39,784 bases of DNA from Pelagophyceae sp. CCMP2097 (taxonomy: Eukaryota > Sar > Pelagophyceae), in assembly GCA_026770575.1 (NCBI GenBank), contig MU657219.1, positions 58,337-98,120 of the forward strand, read 5' to 3'. The notes under the pieces were generated by a model. That model had not been told where the DNA came from, ran no database searches, and saw only the letters and a program-made list of their open reading frames with translations. The translations under genes were made by a program, and so were the position numbers. Positions 28,822 through 39,690 of this stretch are shown here, piece by piece (within the stretch, counting starts at the first letter, position 1; every line of letters starts with the position of its first letter).

Positions 28822-31800
28822 TCACCGTATAGGGGCCGCTTGAATCATGCTTGGGTCGAGCGCCGCCGAGGCGTTGACGAGCCATGCGCCGTGGGCGCGC
28901 ATGGCGGCCTTTTTGGCGTCGTGGCCTGAAGCGTGGCGCATCTTCGGGTCCAATTCGCACCGTCCACCGCCAACGCACCGTCGATCCAATTCGCGTGCGC
29001 GACCACCGCGTTCGTGTCCGTGTGCGGCCGCCTAAGAAGGCGCCTGGGTCCGCAGGCCGGTGAACGGCACCAAATATAAAACAGTACAAGTTGAACGGCC
29101 CCAAATATAAAACACCCAAAGAGACCTTTGCCGAGTTTACCATGTCCTTCGTTGAAACGACCGCTTCGCGGAGAGGAATCTCGCCGGCGCCAGCGCGCAG
29201 ACGGAGACCGCCGGGCCTAGCGCGCCCAAAGGTGCTCCCCGGAGCGTGTTTCGGGTCCCGCGTTTCGGCTTCTCCAGAGTCCACCTTGCTCGGCCTTTCT
29301 CGACGTTGTCCCTCTTCGAGGGGAGGGGCCGTGCAAGGGCCCTTGCGAGGGGCCTTCTCGAGAGGATAGAGGCCCTGCTCGTATAGGGGCCCGCCAAAAG
29401 GGCTTTGGGTTGGCCCAAATCAAGCGCCCCCGGAACAAGACCGCCATCGACCCGCCTTGTTGGGCGTGTTGAGAAGGGTCGTCATCAAGGGCTCGCCTCG
29501 TTTGGCCGTCTCGAATGGAGTCCGAGTTGGGCTCGCATACAGGAGCCGTACAGAGTGCCCGACTCGAGGGCTCCGGATCGAGGGCCTCTTCCCGAGGGGC
29601 TGTGTACGCGGGCCCGCCTCCAATCGTCTTTGAAAGGCCCGTACTCTATAGGCCGCCGTCTCGGGTCCCGTCTCGAGGAATCATTCCGGTGGAGCCGTCT
29701 CAAGGAACCGCCTCGAGGAACCGCCTCCAAAGGTCCCATCATCTTCGAGGAGAATACAGAGCGCCCCGGCCGCACAAAGGTCCCTCTTCACGGCCCTCTT
29801 CACGGCCTTCTTCACGTCCCTCCAACGAAAACGCAGCCTGTCGACGAGGAGCCGGGGGGAAGTCTGCCTCGGGGCCAGGGAGAGGCGGCCTGTCGAGAAG
29901 CGACCGCCGTCCCAAAACGACAGTCGCAGGAAGACAATCGAGCAACCGCCCTCGTGACCCTCAAAGGGACCCAATGCAACTGCCCAAAGGGACCCTCCAA
30001 TGCAACTGCCCAAGGGATCATCCGAGGGACCGCCCAAGCGACCGCCCAAGCGACCGTCCGAGCGACCGTCCGAGCGCCCGTCCGGGGGAATACGGCCCCG
30101 CAAGGCCGGGAGCCTCCCACTACCGTATGCACCGTATGGCTCCCCGCACAGCACCATGTTGCGACGAAGCGGTCACGTTGCGTCACCGTTGCGACGAGGC
30201 GGGCACGTGACGTCACCGTCGCGGTTTCGGCGGTGAGCACGCCCGGGTTCGGCGAGTTCCGGTTCCCCTCGTTTGCCGCGGCGGTTTCGTATGATCCGGA
30301 CATGTCGCTCATCGACCACAGAGGCGCATTTGCGGTATGGGGAGCTTGTTCGCAACGACCCAATCCCTTCGAGTTTGGGGTCGCAACGACACCCTCGGAT
30401 AGTGCCCGGTCGAAATCCTGGTCCACACAGGAACATGCTCTCGGGGCAGGTCCAGTGCATTCGAGAGTGGTCGGCTCCCGTCTGTTGCGGGGCCCTATTC
30501 GCAGAGGGGCCGCAGTCCTCGGGGTACCTCCCAGACTCCCGGACGGGAGCCGACGGGACAACGGTGTGCTCGCTCAAAGAAATATCCGACGCAAGGACGA
30601 TGGGACCCGAACATCGTCCATGACGTTGGAACATTCTTTGAGCGATCACACCGTTCGACCATCGGCTCCCGTCCGGGAGCCCGGGAAATGCACCCGGGTG
30701 ACCGTCCGAGGGAACGTCCTCGAAACCCGCCACTATCTAAGCACTGGAGTCGCCGGGCAGGTCGCGTCGCCGAAAATAATCGCCGAAAATTACGGCGTCG
30801 AACTCGATTTCTGGCCACGGTCCGATTTTTTAGCCGTCGGAGTTCCGGAAAACGGACCGTTTTAGAATTCGAGTTCGACGCCGTATTTTTCGGCGATTAC
30901 TTGCGGCGAATACTTTTCCAGTGGGCCAGAGGTGAAGAGAGGAGGGGCTGCGCGAAAAAAAGGACTTTGGAGCAGCGAGTCTCCGCTCTCCCGGGGTGTC
31001 CATGGTCACAGGCGACGGCGTTGGAAAGAGGGGAAGCAGGGCTTTCGAAATCCGTCGGCCGAGACCATGTTCACGCCGGGAGCTGAGCTCTACGTCGCCA
31101 AAGTTTGACTTGACCTTTTTGGGGCGATTCTGCGCCCCGGCGCTGTGACTTTTGCTCGTTGAGCGTTCTTACACGCGAGGGGTTGCCCCTGCACTGGCCC
31201 CAGACCAGTATTTCCCCTAGAGCGACCGCCCACGGGCCGAGAACCGATGAGGGGACTCGAAAAAGGGGCGACTCAATCTCCCCGGGCTTGGCCATGGTCA
31301 AATGCGACGGCGCTGCAAAGAAGGAAGCAGGGCTCTCCGTCGGTCGTGATCGTGCCCACGCCCGGGGAGCTGAGATAAGTTGACATGTTCTCAAACTTTG
31401 GCACCCTGGAGCTCAGCTCCCCGGGCAGCTGAGAGTCACAGACTGGAGCGTTGGAAAGATGAGGTTCAGGGCCCTCCATCCGTCGCCCATGACCATGTGC
31501 ATGCCCTGGCAGCTCATGTCCTGGCCGCCAAAGTTCCACTTATCTCAAACTCCTCTCTTTCCAACTGGTTTTGGACTTGTCCATCAGCCAGACTTTTGGA
31601 ACTCATCAAGTCTCAACTGGGGCCTCAAGTCCGCCACCGAGGTCGGATCGATGCTCTCGTGAAACGGCTCTCCAATTCCCCGCCAGGCCTCTTTCGGGGT
31701 CCACGGCGCCGATGGCCCTCGAGACGAGACCGCCCCGAGCCGTTGGAATTGGGCCCAGCTTGCAGTGTCCAACCGGCGGGTCGTTTTGGCCTTGCCCCGT

Positions 31801-34800
31801 CGGGTTTGGCCCCGGCGGGTTTCTCTGAACAAGACGCGACTCGATTGGGCGCACACCCAAAGGCACCGTCGGCCCTGCAGTTGACCGGTGCTTCGGGCCC
31901 GGAGAGGCGCAGGACGGTGCTTCAACGTCTTCAAAGATATCACGCCTTCAAAGATTGGTTCAGGGGATTGGTTCAGGGTCGGAGTTTGAGACCGCCCAAG
32001 AGCTTGGCCTTTTCGAGCGAGTTTCCGCAGGGGCGTCGTCGGCATGCCGGACCCTTTGCAAAGACGGCATTTCCAGGAACATGCCACGAGGGGCGCACCA
32101 CGATCCCTGCTCGTCGGGGCCGTCCAACGTCGGGGCCGTCCAACAAGGCGCAAACGAGGGGGAACTTTGGGTTTTCCAGAGCCAGCTTCCGACTCTGGCC
32201 TTTTTCGGCGGGGAACTTTGGGTCTGCGCGGGGCCTCTTTCTTGGCAGCGTGCATCGCCGCGTGCAGCTTCAAGAGGGGCTTTCTCGAGGCGGCGCATGC
32301 CGCCTTTGGACTCGACCGAGGGCCGCCCAAAAGTGCGCCTTTGAAAACCAAAAGGACCGTGGCCAAGACGGGCCGCGCGCATCGCGGCGAGGCCAAAAAC
32401 CAAATGCCCGGAAAACGTGCCCGATGGCATCCAAAGGCAAAGGGACCGTAGAGGACAGCGTCGCGCCGCAAGAATCCCGCACAGCCCAAAAACCCGCGAC
32501 GGGCCAAATGACCACCAAAACCCGGCGCCCAACCGTCGCCACGACGAGCGTCTGCGACTCCTGTGGAGCCCGAGACCGAGGTCCGCGAATTACGGTCCCG
32601 TCTTGGATGGACGCTTCTCCGAGATTTGACAGAGGGCACGTCTGACTCGGCATCAAGTCCGAGGTCCCCGTGACTTGGGTCCCCGTCCCGCGGCCGCGAA
32701 GACAAGCCCCGAGACGTGTGTGCCGCGCTTCAAGTTTCCGAGACGCGGTGCACGGTCGGTTTTGCACTGTGTCCCCTTTCGAAGTGCACTGTGTCGGGGA
32801 GTCCATGTTTTTTTGAAAAGAGGTCACAACTTGCCCGTCACAACAACCCCGATTCAACAACCCGGTCTCAACTTGCCCGTCACAACAACCCCGTGGCAAC
32901 AACCCCGTGGCAACAACCCGGTGGCAACAACCCCGTGGCAACAACCCGGTGGCAACAACCCCGTGGCAACAACCCCGTGGCAGCAACCCCGTGGCAACAA
33001 CCCCGTGGCAACAACCCCGTGGCAACAACCCGGTCACAACAACCCCGATTCAACAACCCGGTCACAACAACCCCGTGGCAACAACCCCGATTCAACAACC
33101 CGGTCTCAACTTGCCCGTCACAACAACCCCGTGGCAACAACCCGGTCACAACAACCCCGTGGCAACAACCCCGATTCAACAACCCGGTCACAACAACCCC
33201 GTGGCAACAACCCCGTGGCCACAACCCGGTCTCAACAACCCCGTCACAACAACCCCGATGCAACAACCCGGTCACAACAACCCCGTGGCCACAACCCCGT
33301 GGCAAGCACGCTGCCTCGAAAAGATCTTCCAAGTCTCACCTTACCCCGTTTCACCGGCCCGCCCCCTTCCAACACCGTCTCCCTTGACAAGGATTGGATC
33401 GGGTGCCCTAGACGCGACGAAACAAACAACCGTTGAAACAAAGGCTGGGGGGGTGACACAGTCTGAATACGGTCTGACGCAGTCTGACTCCGGTCCATGT
33501 GGATACAAGGCCCCCAAGAACTGCACGTGCCGTCCCGTCGGCAAGATCTGCACGTCCCCAAAGGGGTTCCCACGACTGCACGTCGCTTTCTCTCCCGGGT
33601 CGCTTTCTCTCCCGGGTCTGCAAAGGGCCCAATACACCCTGGGCCCAATACACCGACGATGCACTCCTGGACCAGTTTCCCGCAACTTTGGACCACTTTG
33701 GAGGCGCCACACGGCCCCGATACCTCGGAGAGATTCCAACAACTGATTTTCGCCCGGTGCATTGGAGGCCGCCCGGCGTTTTTCCCCACTTGCGGCGGAC
33801 CTTTCCGGCTACGTCCGGTCAACCGGCCCGTCGTGGGTCCAGCGTGCGACCTTTGGGGCACACGGCGGCGCCCACGCGCGTCTTCAAAACTGGGCCTCGA
33901 GAGAAATGCACTCTGGTTAGGCGACTTCAACAAGGCAAACGTGGTTGAGTGGGGTGGTTTTTTGTGATCTGAGCGCTCCTCGCTCCGCGCGCGATGACGC
34001 AATTAGAAAAGACGCACCGCGAAAAGGCGCCTTTTTGAAACTCACCGAGAAAGGCGCCTTTTGTGCCGGCACTGCGCTTCCTCGGACGGCGAGTTCCCCG
34101 GCGGCGTTTGGACGACTCGCTGCAGCACCGTCGGCGGGCTTCCACTGGGGACATGGCCGGGGCGGCACCATCTTCGGCGCCGTCTCTCGAACCAGAGTTT
34201 CCAACGCGCTTTTCCGAAAATGGCGCCTTTTCGACTGCCGCTTTCGAAGGCCGACTTTCGGCACCCCGTCGATCAAAAGCGGCGCCGAAAATGAGCGAGT
34301 CTCGAAGATCAAAAGCGGCGCCGCCCCACTGGGCCCGACTCTTGCCGCCAAGGCCGACTTTGAAGCGGCTCAACGTCTTTTCGACGATTTCGGCGAGCCG
34401 CGTGCACAAGGCGCTCTTCCGGCGAGACGGCAACAACATGGCGTAAGAGACCGACAACAAGGGGGCGTCCGTTCGGGGCGCGCTTCCGGCTCCATGCTTC
34501 CGGCGCAGCGTCGAGAAGGGGTGCATATTTCGAGGCATCGGGACGCAGCAGTGCCGCCTTCATCGGCCCCTCTCCACTCTGCACACCTCGTTCTCAACTT
34601 TGTCCGAGATGGTTCTTCCGGAGACTTTGGGCACGTGCTCCACTTTCGGGGCCCGCAAAAGGGCACGTGCTCCACACGCCTTTGTCTCCGTGTTGCGAAG
34701 ACGCACCGAGTGCGCGGACCGCCTCCTGTTTCAAGCGGCCGTTGAAAAAGACGCCTTTTAGGGCCAAACTCACGTTAAAGGCGGGCAGGTTGCGCCGAGG

Positions 34801-37800
34801 CGCGCCGCGGAGCCTAGTCGGCCAGTCTCCGATTCTGAAGTCCATTTTCGGCCTTTCTCGCCTCGCGGCCCAGGCCGCGACGAGGTCGCGCGACGCGACG
34901 TTGGGCAGCAAGACGAGGAAGCCTACGTTGCTCTCCAGAGGGGTGCCCTTTTTCCGAGTCAAAGGCACCGGGGTTCAGGAGGCGGCGCTGTTCGTGTTGC
35001 GTCTGCGCCCACCTGAAGTCCGTTTGGAAGTCCGTTCGTTTTCGAAACCGCGGCGCTTCTGAAAACCGAAAGAGGGGCGCACGCGTCGCAGCCGGGTTGC
35101 CGGAAAAAGGGCCGCGGGTCGCGAAGCCTAAGTCCAAAATATGCCGCGTCGGGCGTCGGCTTTCCAAGCAGCCGCACCAGACGGCGTCGAGGTCGGAGAA
35201 GATGAGTCGCGACTTGGGATTCGTCAGCCACGGAGGCAACGACGCCTGCGAGAGGGCGCCATGCTCCAAGGGCGTCTTCCTCGGAGGGGCCTTCCAAACG
35301 TCGGCATAAAACTCATTCCGACGTTTGGGCACCTTTGGGTTGTGCCTTGCACCGAATCCACCGCAGACGGCGCACCGGGAAACAGAATTCGAGGGACGCT
35401 CAAGAGTGGGCTCTCGAGGAGCGCCCGACTGGCCACGTCCGCAAACGTGAAACGAGCGGCGAAGCGCACCCCGCTCGGGTGCCCGGGACTGGGGCGCGTT
35501 TCCGGGAAACCGCAATTCCGTTTGAAACGATTCAATTCCGTTTGAAACGATTCAATTCCGTTTGAAACGATTCATTTCGGCCGTGTCTGGGACAGGAGCG
35601 CCCAGGAAGTTTTGGACCCATTTCGGGGGCCTTTCGGGCCCCTGCTCCTCCGACCAAAGTGGAGCGCCTTGTTGGATTCAAGTGCCTCGAAGATCAACTG
35701 CCTCCATCGCAGACCGAGGTCAACCGAGTTCTGCGCCAGACTCCCGAAAGGCGCTGCCCTGCCGTCAGACCCCGGCCATGGCCGGGCAGCACTTGCAAGG
35801 CAAAATCGGGCCCCGAAAAAAGACTCCCGAAAGGCATCCCTCGGAGTCGTAAAAAGTTGTGGAAAACGCGCCACGGGCCCGACGTCGAGCATCAGCAGCG
35901 CCTCGAGCCTTTGGGGGCCATTGTGCGCCTTGCGAGAGCGGTCACCGGCCCCGTCAGGGGTGCCCTTTTCCTTTGCGGCCCCGACTAGGCGCTTCGGAGC
36001 CGCGTTCAAATTGTGCGCATCCCGCCACGGTGCCTTTCCGCGGCGGGGAAGCGCCCCCGCGAAAGGAGCCGTATCGAGGGTGGCTCTTCGGGCGGGTCGT
36101 GTATACAGTGCTGTCGGGACGCGGCTCCCGTCGTGTTGCGGGGCCCTCTCCGACGACGGGCCCTCTCCCAAAACGGCCCGTCGGGGCGCCAAACGTGACC
36201 GCCAAACAAACGGTGTACGAATCCTCGGTATTCGAGCGAGGGCCTTGATGCTTTCAGAGGGGCCGCCGCGAACCCAAATTCAGTCCAACAGTCTTCGGAA
36301 ACGGGTGGACCAACGGACGATGGACGTTGGCGCTTTCCTCGGGCCACCGCCCTCGTCGCTCGGCTCGCCACCTTTGGAACCGCCGTCTTTGGAACCGCCG
36401 TTTTGAGATCGCGGCAAACGAGGCCGCCTTGCCACGGGGACAACGGCCCTTCCAAGGAGCACCTCGCCTCTTTTTTCGAGCCTGGAATTCCAGGGCCGAA
36501 TTGCCCGCCCGGTGAAAGGACCGCCACCCGGCGACGTTGCCAAAAGGGGCCGGTTCGGGAGGGGCGGCGCTTCCAAAGGGCAGGCTGGACCTGTTCAAGG
36601 GCCCCAACACGCCCCTATTTCATCGGTGCACGTCGCCCTCTCGGGAGTCTGTGCCGGCATTGCCTACTCTGTGCCGCCCTGCAACATGCTCGCGACTCAC
36701 GAGTTGGTCGAGTATCCTGCTGATGTAGTGCGCCCGCCGCTGCATCAACGAGGCGAAGCTGTCGTTTTCTTCTTCAGCGAAAGCAGAGACGGCACCGGAG
36801 ACGCACCCAGGCGTCTCAAAGCCGAGGTGGCCTCCGAGGGCCTCGTTGCGCGAAGAGACGACGGCGTGGGCGGCGAAGGTGTTTGCGAGTTTGCGCGAGT
36901 GCAGAGTGCAGAGGTAGGCCGAGCTATTGAGCGGGCGGTACAAGACACACGGCCACGATCCATGAAGACACACGGATCCACCAAGACACACGGGGCCGCA
37001 AGGACGCACGCCTGCGCGGTGACGATCATGCGGGCAGGGCGGCCAACGGCAGCGAAAGGGCCCGTTTGACCCCGTTTTGAGCCGCACGTCTGGGCCCGAG
37101 TGCCTCTGACCCGAGCCCGATAGAGTGCTCTCTCCAAAGCCAAGAACTCGGACGGGTGCGGCGCGACGCGAAAAGCGTGGGACTTGAAAAAGGCCCTTAA
37201 AGGACTTGAAAAAGGCCCGGTAAAAGGGTCCCCAAGTCCTCGGCGCCTCTCAAGGGTCCCTCCGAGGGGCGACTTTGAAGGCGCCCCGTGCAAGTCCTCC
37301 AGCAGTTGCCACTTGGCGTATACGAAGAGGCCGCAGTCGCGGGGCGAAGAGCTCTGGCGAAGAGGCGCGTTCTGATCACAGGGTCAAAGGCACCTTGTTG
37401 GGCAACTCTGGCGCTCCTGGTCATTTGGGACCGTCCTTGGAAGACCGCCTCTCGAAACCGCCTTGAAGGGACAATTCCGAGGGAGCCGTACGAGGGACCG
37501 CCTTGAAGGGAGATGGCAGTCTTTGGAAGACCTGGCAACCGAGGGCAGCCGACGGAGACCGCCCAGGTCATCGTCCCTTGAGCGACCGCCGCAAAAGGGC
37601 CCTTTGAAGGGACCGCGTCACGGTCATTCCAAAGGACTTTTGAAAAGATGGACCGTCGCAGAGGAACCGTCCAATGGAACCGTCCAAAGGAACCGTCCAA
37701 TGGAACAGTCCAATGGAACAGTCCAATGGAACAGTCCAAAGGAACAGTCCAATGGAACCGTCCATTGGAACCGTCCAAAGGAACAGTCCAAAGGAACCGT

Positions 37801-39402
37801 CCAAAGGAACCGTCCAAAGGAACCATCCAAAGGAACCGTCCCTTTGGTCCAAAGGAACCGTCCAAAGGGACCCTCCGAGGGACCATCCGGAAGGACCGTC
37901 TCTCGGGACCCTCCTTTGGGGCCGTCCTTTGGGTCCACTCGTCCTTTGGGTCCACTCCGCATTCGGGGCCCAAACGACCATGCATCGTCCACGGGAACGT
38001 CCACCGCAACGTCACAGAAAGACCGTCCTCGTGACCGTCCAAAGTGACCCTCCAAGGGATCTGTCCAAAGGACCGCCTCTCCGGACCGTCCAAGCGACCC
38101 TCCAAGCGACCCTCCGAGGACCCGTCCAGGGGACGTCGCATTCGGGGCCGCAGTCGAAGAGACTGCCCAAAGGACCGCCCAAGGGACCGTCGAGAAACCG
38201 CATGGGGCCCCGCAGCGGCCGAGAGCACTGGCTCCCCCGGGCAGGGCATGTCCCCGAAAATAATCGCTAAAAATGGCGTCGAAATCGTTTCGAACCGCTC
38301 TCTCGTCATCTGAAGGCTCCGTCCACGATGCCCCGGTTGTGGGTTCCAATTCGGAGCACCTTAAATGCCCCACTTCTGGGCTCCAAGTTGGAAGGCACAA
38401 CCGGGGCAACATGGACGGACGGGAGCCTCGAGTTGAGGAGAGAGCGGTGCGTTGCGAATCGAATTCTGAAAGGGTCCGTTTTCCTTCTGAAAGGGTCCGT
38501 TTCACGGATCTCTCACGAGGGGTCGCCTCCTCGGGGCCGTCTCACGGGGCCGTCTCCTCGGGGCTCGAGGTCGGAGCAGCGGCGGGTTCGGACTTGCCCG
38601 TTCAAAAGCTACGAGAGCAAGTTGGCCTTGCCCGTATCCCCGCGGGTCTGGCCGTGGGACAAGGCCGAACCCTTTCTCAGACGGGTTCGGTCGCTCGACA
38701 AACCCGCGGGCCTTTGGGTTTGGCACAGATTGAGATACCCGACACCGTCCCGAGGCCTCGCGGCAAGCCGAGAGCAAGGCCTTCCGGTCTCGACGAGAGG
38801 CAGGCCCCTCCGGGCGCCATCGGATGCGCACGCACTTGTTCGTCCTCGGCGATGGTCACCTAGCGCGCATCGGGTCCGCAAAGGTCGAACGTGCCGAAAA
38901 ACGTCAAGGCGAAAAAACAGGCGCAGTTAGGCCCGGTTGCCTCTTGGCCCACGCACGAGGCCCGCCTCGTCGTGCACGCCGGACCGCCGCACCTAAGCGC
39001 GCGTCGGACGGGGGGGGGGCACTGAATGTTTGGAAGCGACGGAACCATCTCGACCGAGCCGGGGAGAGCTCCACCTTTGCGTCTTGTCGGGAGCCTTCGG
39101 GAGCCCCGCTGCCTCCGCCGCTGCCGAGCACCACCGCCTCCTGCCGCGAAGAACGACGAAAACGGCACCACCGATCCCGAACGCAGTGCCCGAAGCACCC
39201 ATTCGACCCAATTTCCAACCCAGCAGTGCCCAAAACGCACCCATTCGACCCAATTTTCGTAGAAATCAGTGTAATGCGCCGACAGCGTCACCACGACGAC
39301 GGTCGCCGGCGGCGTTTGCGCGAACAACGGCGGCGCGAATGCGGCGCCGCTCGGCGATTGCGACGCCGCCACCGCCCACAGCGCCGCGCCGCATAGGCGC
39401 AT
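28822..39402 (-). CDS. Nucleotide-diphospho-sugar transferase (GT77-like), scattered exons over 10.6 kb
   Basis: Reading the minus strand, motifs of one glycosyltransferase family appear in family order. 39402-39241: ATG, signal sequence, then TVVVVTLSAHYTDFYENWVEW, donor GTGCGT. About 38859-38836: VTIAEDEQ (tentative). About 36950-36701: DSFASLMQRRAHYISRILDQ, donor GTGAGT. 35245-35178: PKSRLIFSDLDAVW, the DxD metal and sugar-nucleotide site, with Trp split by a 50-nt intron. 35127-35013: LRDPRPFFRQPGCD. 34932-34774: NVGFLVLLPNVASRDLVAAW, then NLPAFN, donor GTGAGT. 33500-33565: VQILPTGRHVQFLGALY (tentative). 29031-28979 and 28925-28822: NAVVAHANWIDG joined to HDAKKAAMRAHGAWLV across a 53-nt intron, stop TGA. 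Phases agree at every tested junction. The product should be a Golgi glycosyltransferase; donor and acceptor are unknown. Introns hold minisatellites and foldbacks. One or two exons between 34.7 and 29.1 kb are probably missed, and two adjacent paralogous fragments cannot be excluded. Confidence 0.72.
30778..30898. repeat. Foldback element, 30-bp arms
   Basis: AATCGCCGAAAATTACGGCG ... (30778-30807) and its complement at 30869-30898 match with one mismatch; a second inner pair is CGGTCCG/CGGACCG. The arms are the dispersed AATCGCCGAAAA(A)T-CG-CGTCGAA motif in inverted orientation. It lies within a large intron of the GT77-like gene. Confidence 0.9.
31018..31520. repeat. Three degenerate direct repeats, about 70 bp each
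   Basis: Copies at 31018-31088, 31307-31378 and 31446-31520, each with GTTGGAAAGA-G-(A)GCAGGGC, CCGTCG-CC-TGACCATG and a GGGAGCTGAG-like end, followed in the first and last by GCCAAAGTT and a CTTGACC/CTTATCTC-like sequence. Spacing is uneven. They lie within an intron of the GT77-like gene. Confidence 0.75.
32822..33306. repeat. Minisatellite in the GT77-like gene, 13-bp CAACAACCCCGTGG-type unit
   Basis: About 37 copies of a 13-base unit, CAACAACCCNGTGG / GTCACAACAACCC / GATTCAACAACCC, with a few TCAACTTGCCC variants. Strongly strand-asymmetric: the plus strand is nearly free of G runs and rich in CAAC. Plus-strand frames encode TTPWQQPRGNNP-type peptides and the minus strand RGCCHGVVATG-type peptides; neither is a gene. 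Confidence 0.97.
35513..35576. repeat. 20-bp tandem, three copies
   Basis: CCGTTTGAAACGATTCAATT repeated three times (last one ending CATT). GTTTGAAACGA is partly self-complementary. It lies in the intron between the exons ending at 36701 and beginning at 35245 of the GT77-like gene. Confidence 0.95.
37655..37872. repeat. Minisatellite in the GT77-like gene, 13-bp GTCCAAWGGAACC unit
   Basis: About 16 copies of GTCCAAAGGAACC and GTCCAATGGAACA/C. Related GGGACCGTCC and AAGCGACCCTCC words continue to about 38115. The peptides (GTVQRNSP / GLFHWTVPLD) are by-products. It lies in a large intron on the non-template strand. Confidence 0.95.
38250..38300 (+). repeat. Copy of the dispersed AATCGCY(G/A)AAAAT-GCGTCGAA motif
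   Basis: CCGAAAATAATCGCTAAAAA followed by TGGCGTCGAAATCG. Other copies: 14497-14525, 20609-20640, 28470-28530 (reverse), 30768-30810, 30869-30898 (reverse), and the ends of the 103-bp repeat units (17968-18000, 18071-18103, reverse). All copies are in introns or between genes. Confidence 0.75.
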
Positions 39403-39690
39403 GCGCCCGCAGAGACGGCCGGCGCGGGCCGCGCAAGAGGCCGCGGGGCCGACGTCGAGCGAGCGACGCCGCGGGCCCGCGCTGCACAGTCCAATCGTGC
39501 ACCCACAACCTCGCACAAAAGATGCTAGAAATTCGCTTTTGAGGGCACTGTAAAACCCGATGTATCGCTAAAATGATTACTGCAAACTCTAGGGCAGATA
39601 CAATTATAAGTCAGAGGCGGGCGCCGGCCCCTGCGGGGCCCTGTGCGACGACGACCGCGACCGATGGGGGGCGCGCTGACGGAGATTGAA
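39403..39690. other. Upstream region of the GT77-like gene
   Basis: GC-rich up to about 39520, then A/T-rich (39540-39610), which could contain the promoter of the minus-strand gene starting at 39402. A CGGCCCCTGCGGGGCCCT block at 39629-39646 is shared with the 103-bp tandem repeat at 17.9-18.2 kb. No core element could be named with confidence. Confidence 0.4.

Noticed and set aside
30200..30335. Plus-strand exon-like segment (STPGFGEFRFPSFAAAVSYD, then DMSLIDHRGAFA, donor GTATGG)
   Set aside because: Coding-like, but isolated, on the strand opposite to the surrounding gene and without a partner exon. The minus strand also reads sensibly (NEGNRNSPNPGVLTAE). Not called as a gene.
31584..31790. 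Minus-strand exon (PKEAWRGIGEPFHESIDPTS, then QLRLDEFQKSG)
   Set aside because: Looks coding and lies inside the GT77-like gene span, but no family block matches and the splice phase to neighbours could not be fixed; kept out of the gene model.
32675..33746. Plus-strand frames encoding TTPWQQP and NNPVATT peptides
   Set aside because: Produced by the 13-bp CAACAACCC array; three frames are open and none continues into non-repetitive coding sequence.
37463..38505. Long frames on both strands (GTVQRN, FHWTVPLD peptides)
   Set aside because: By-products of the GTCCAAWGGAACC minisatellite within a presumed intron.
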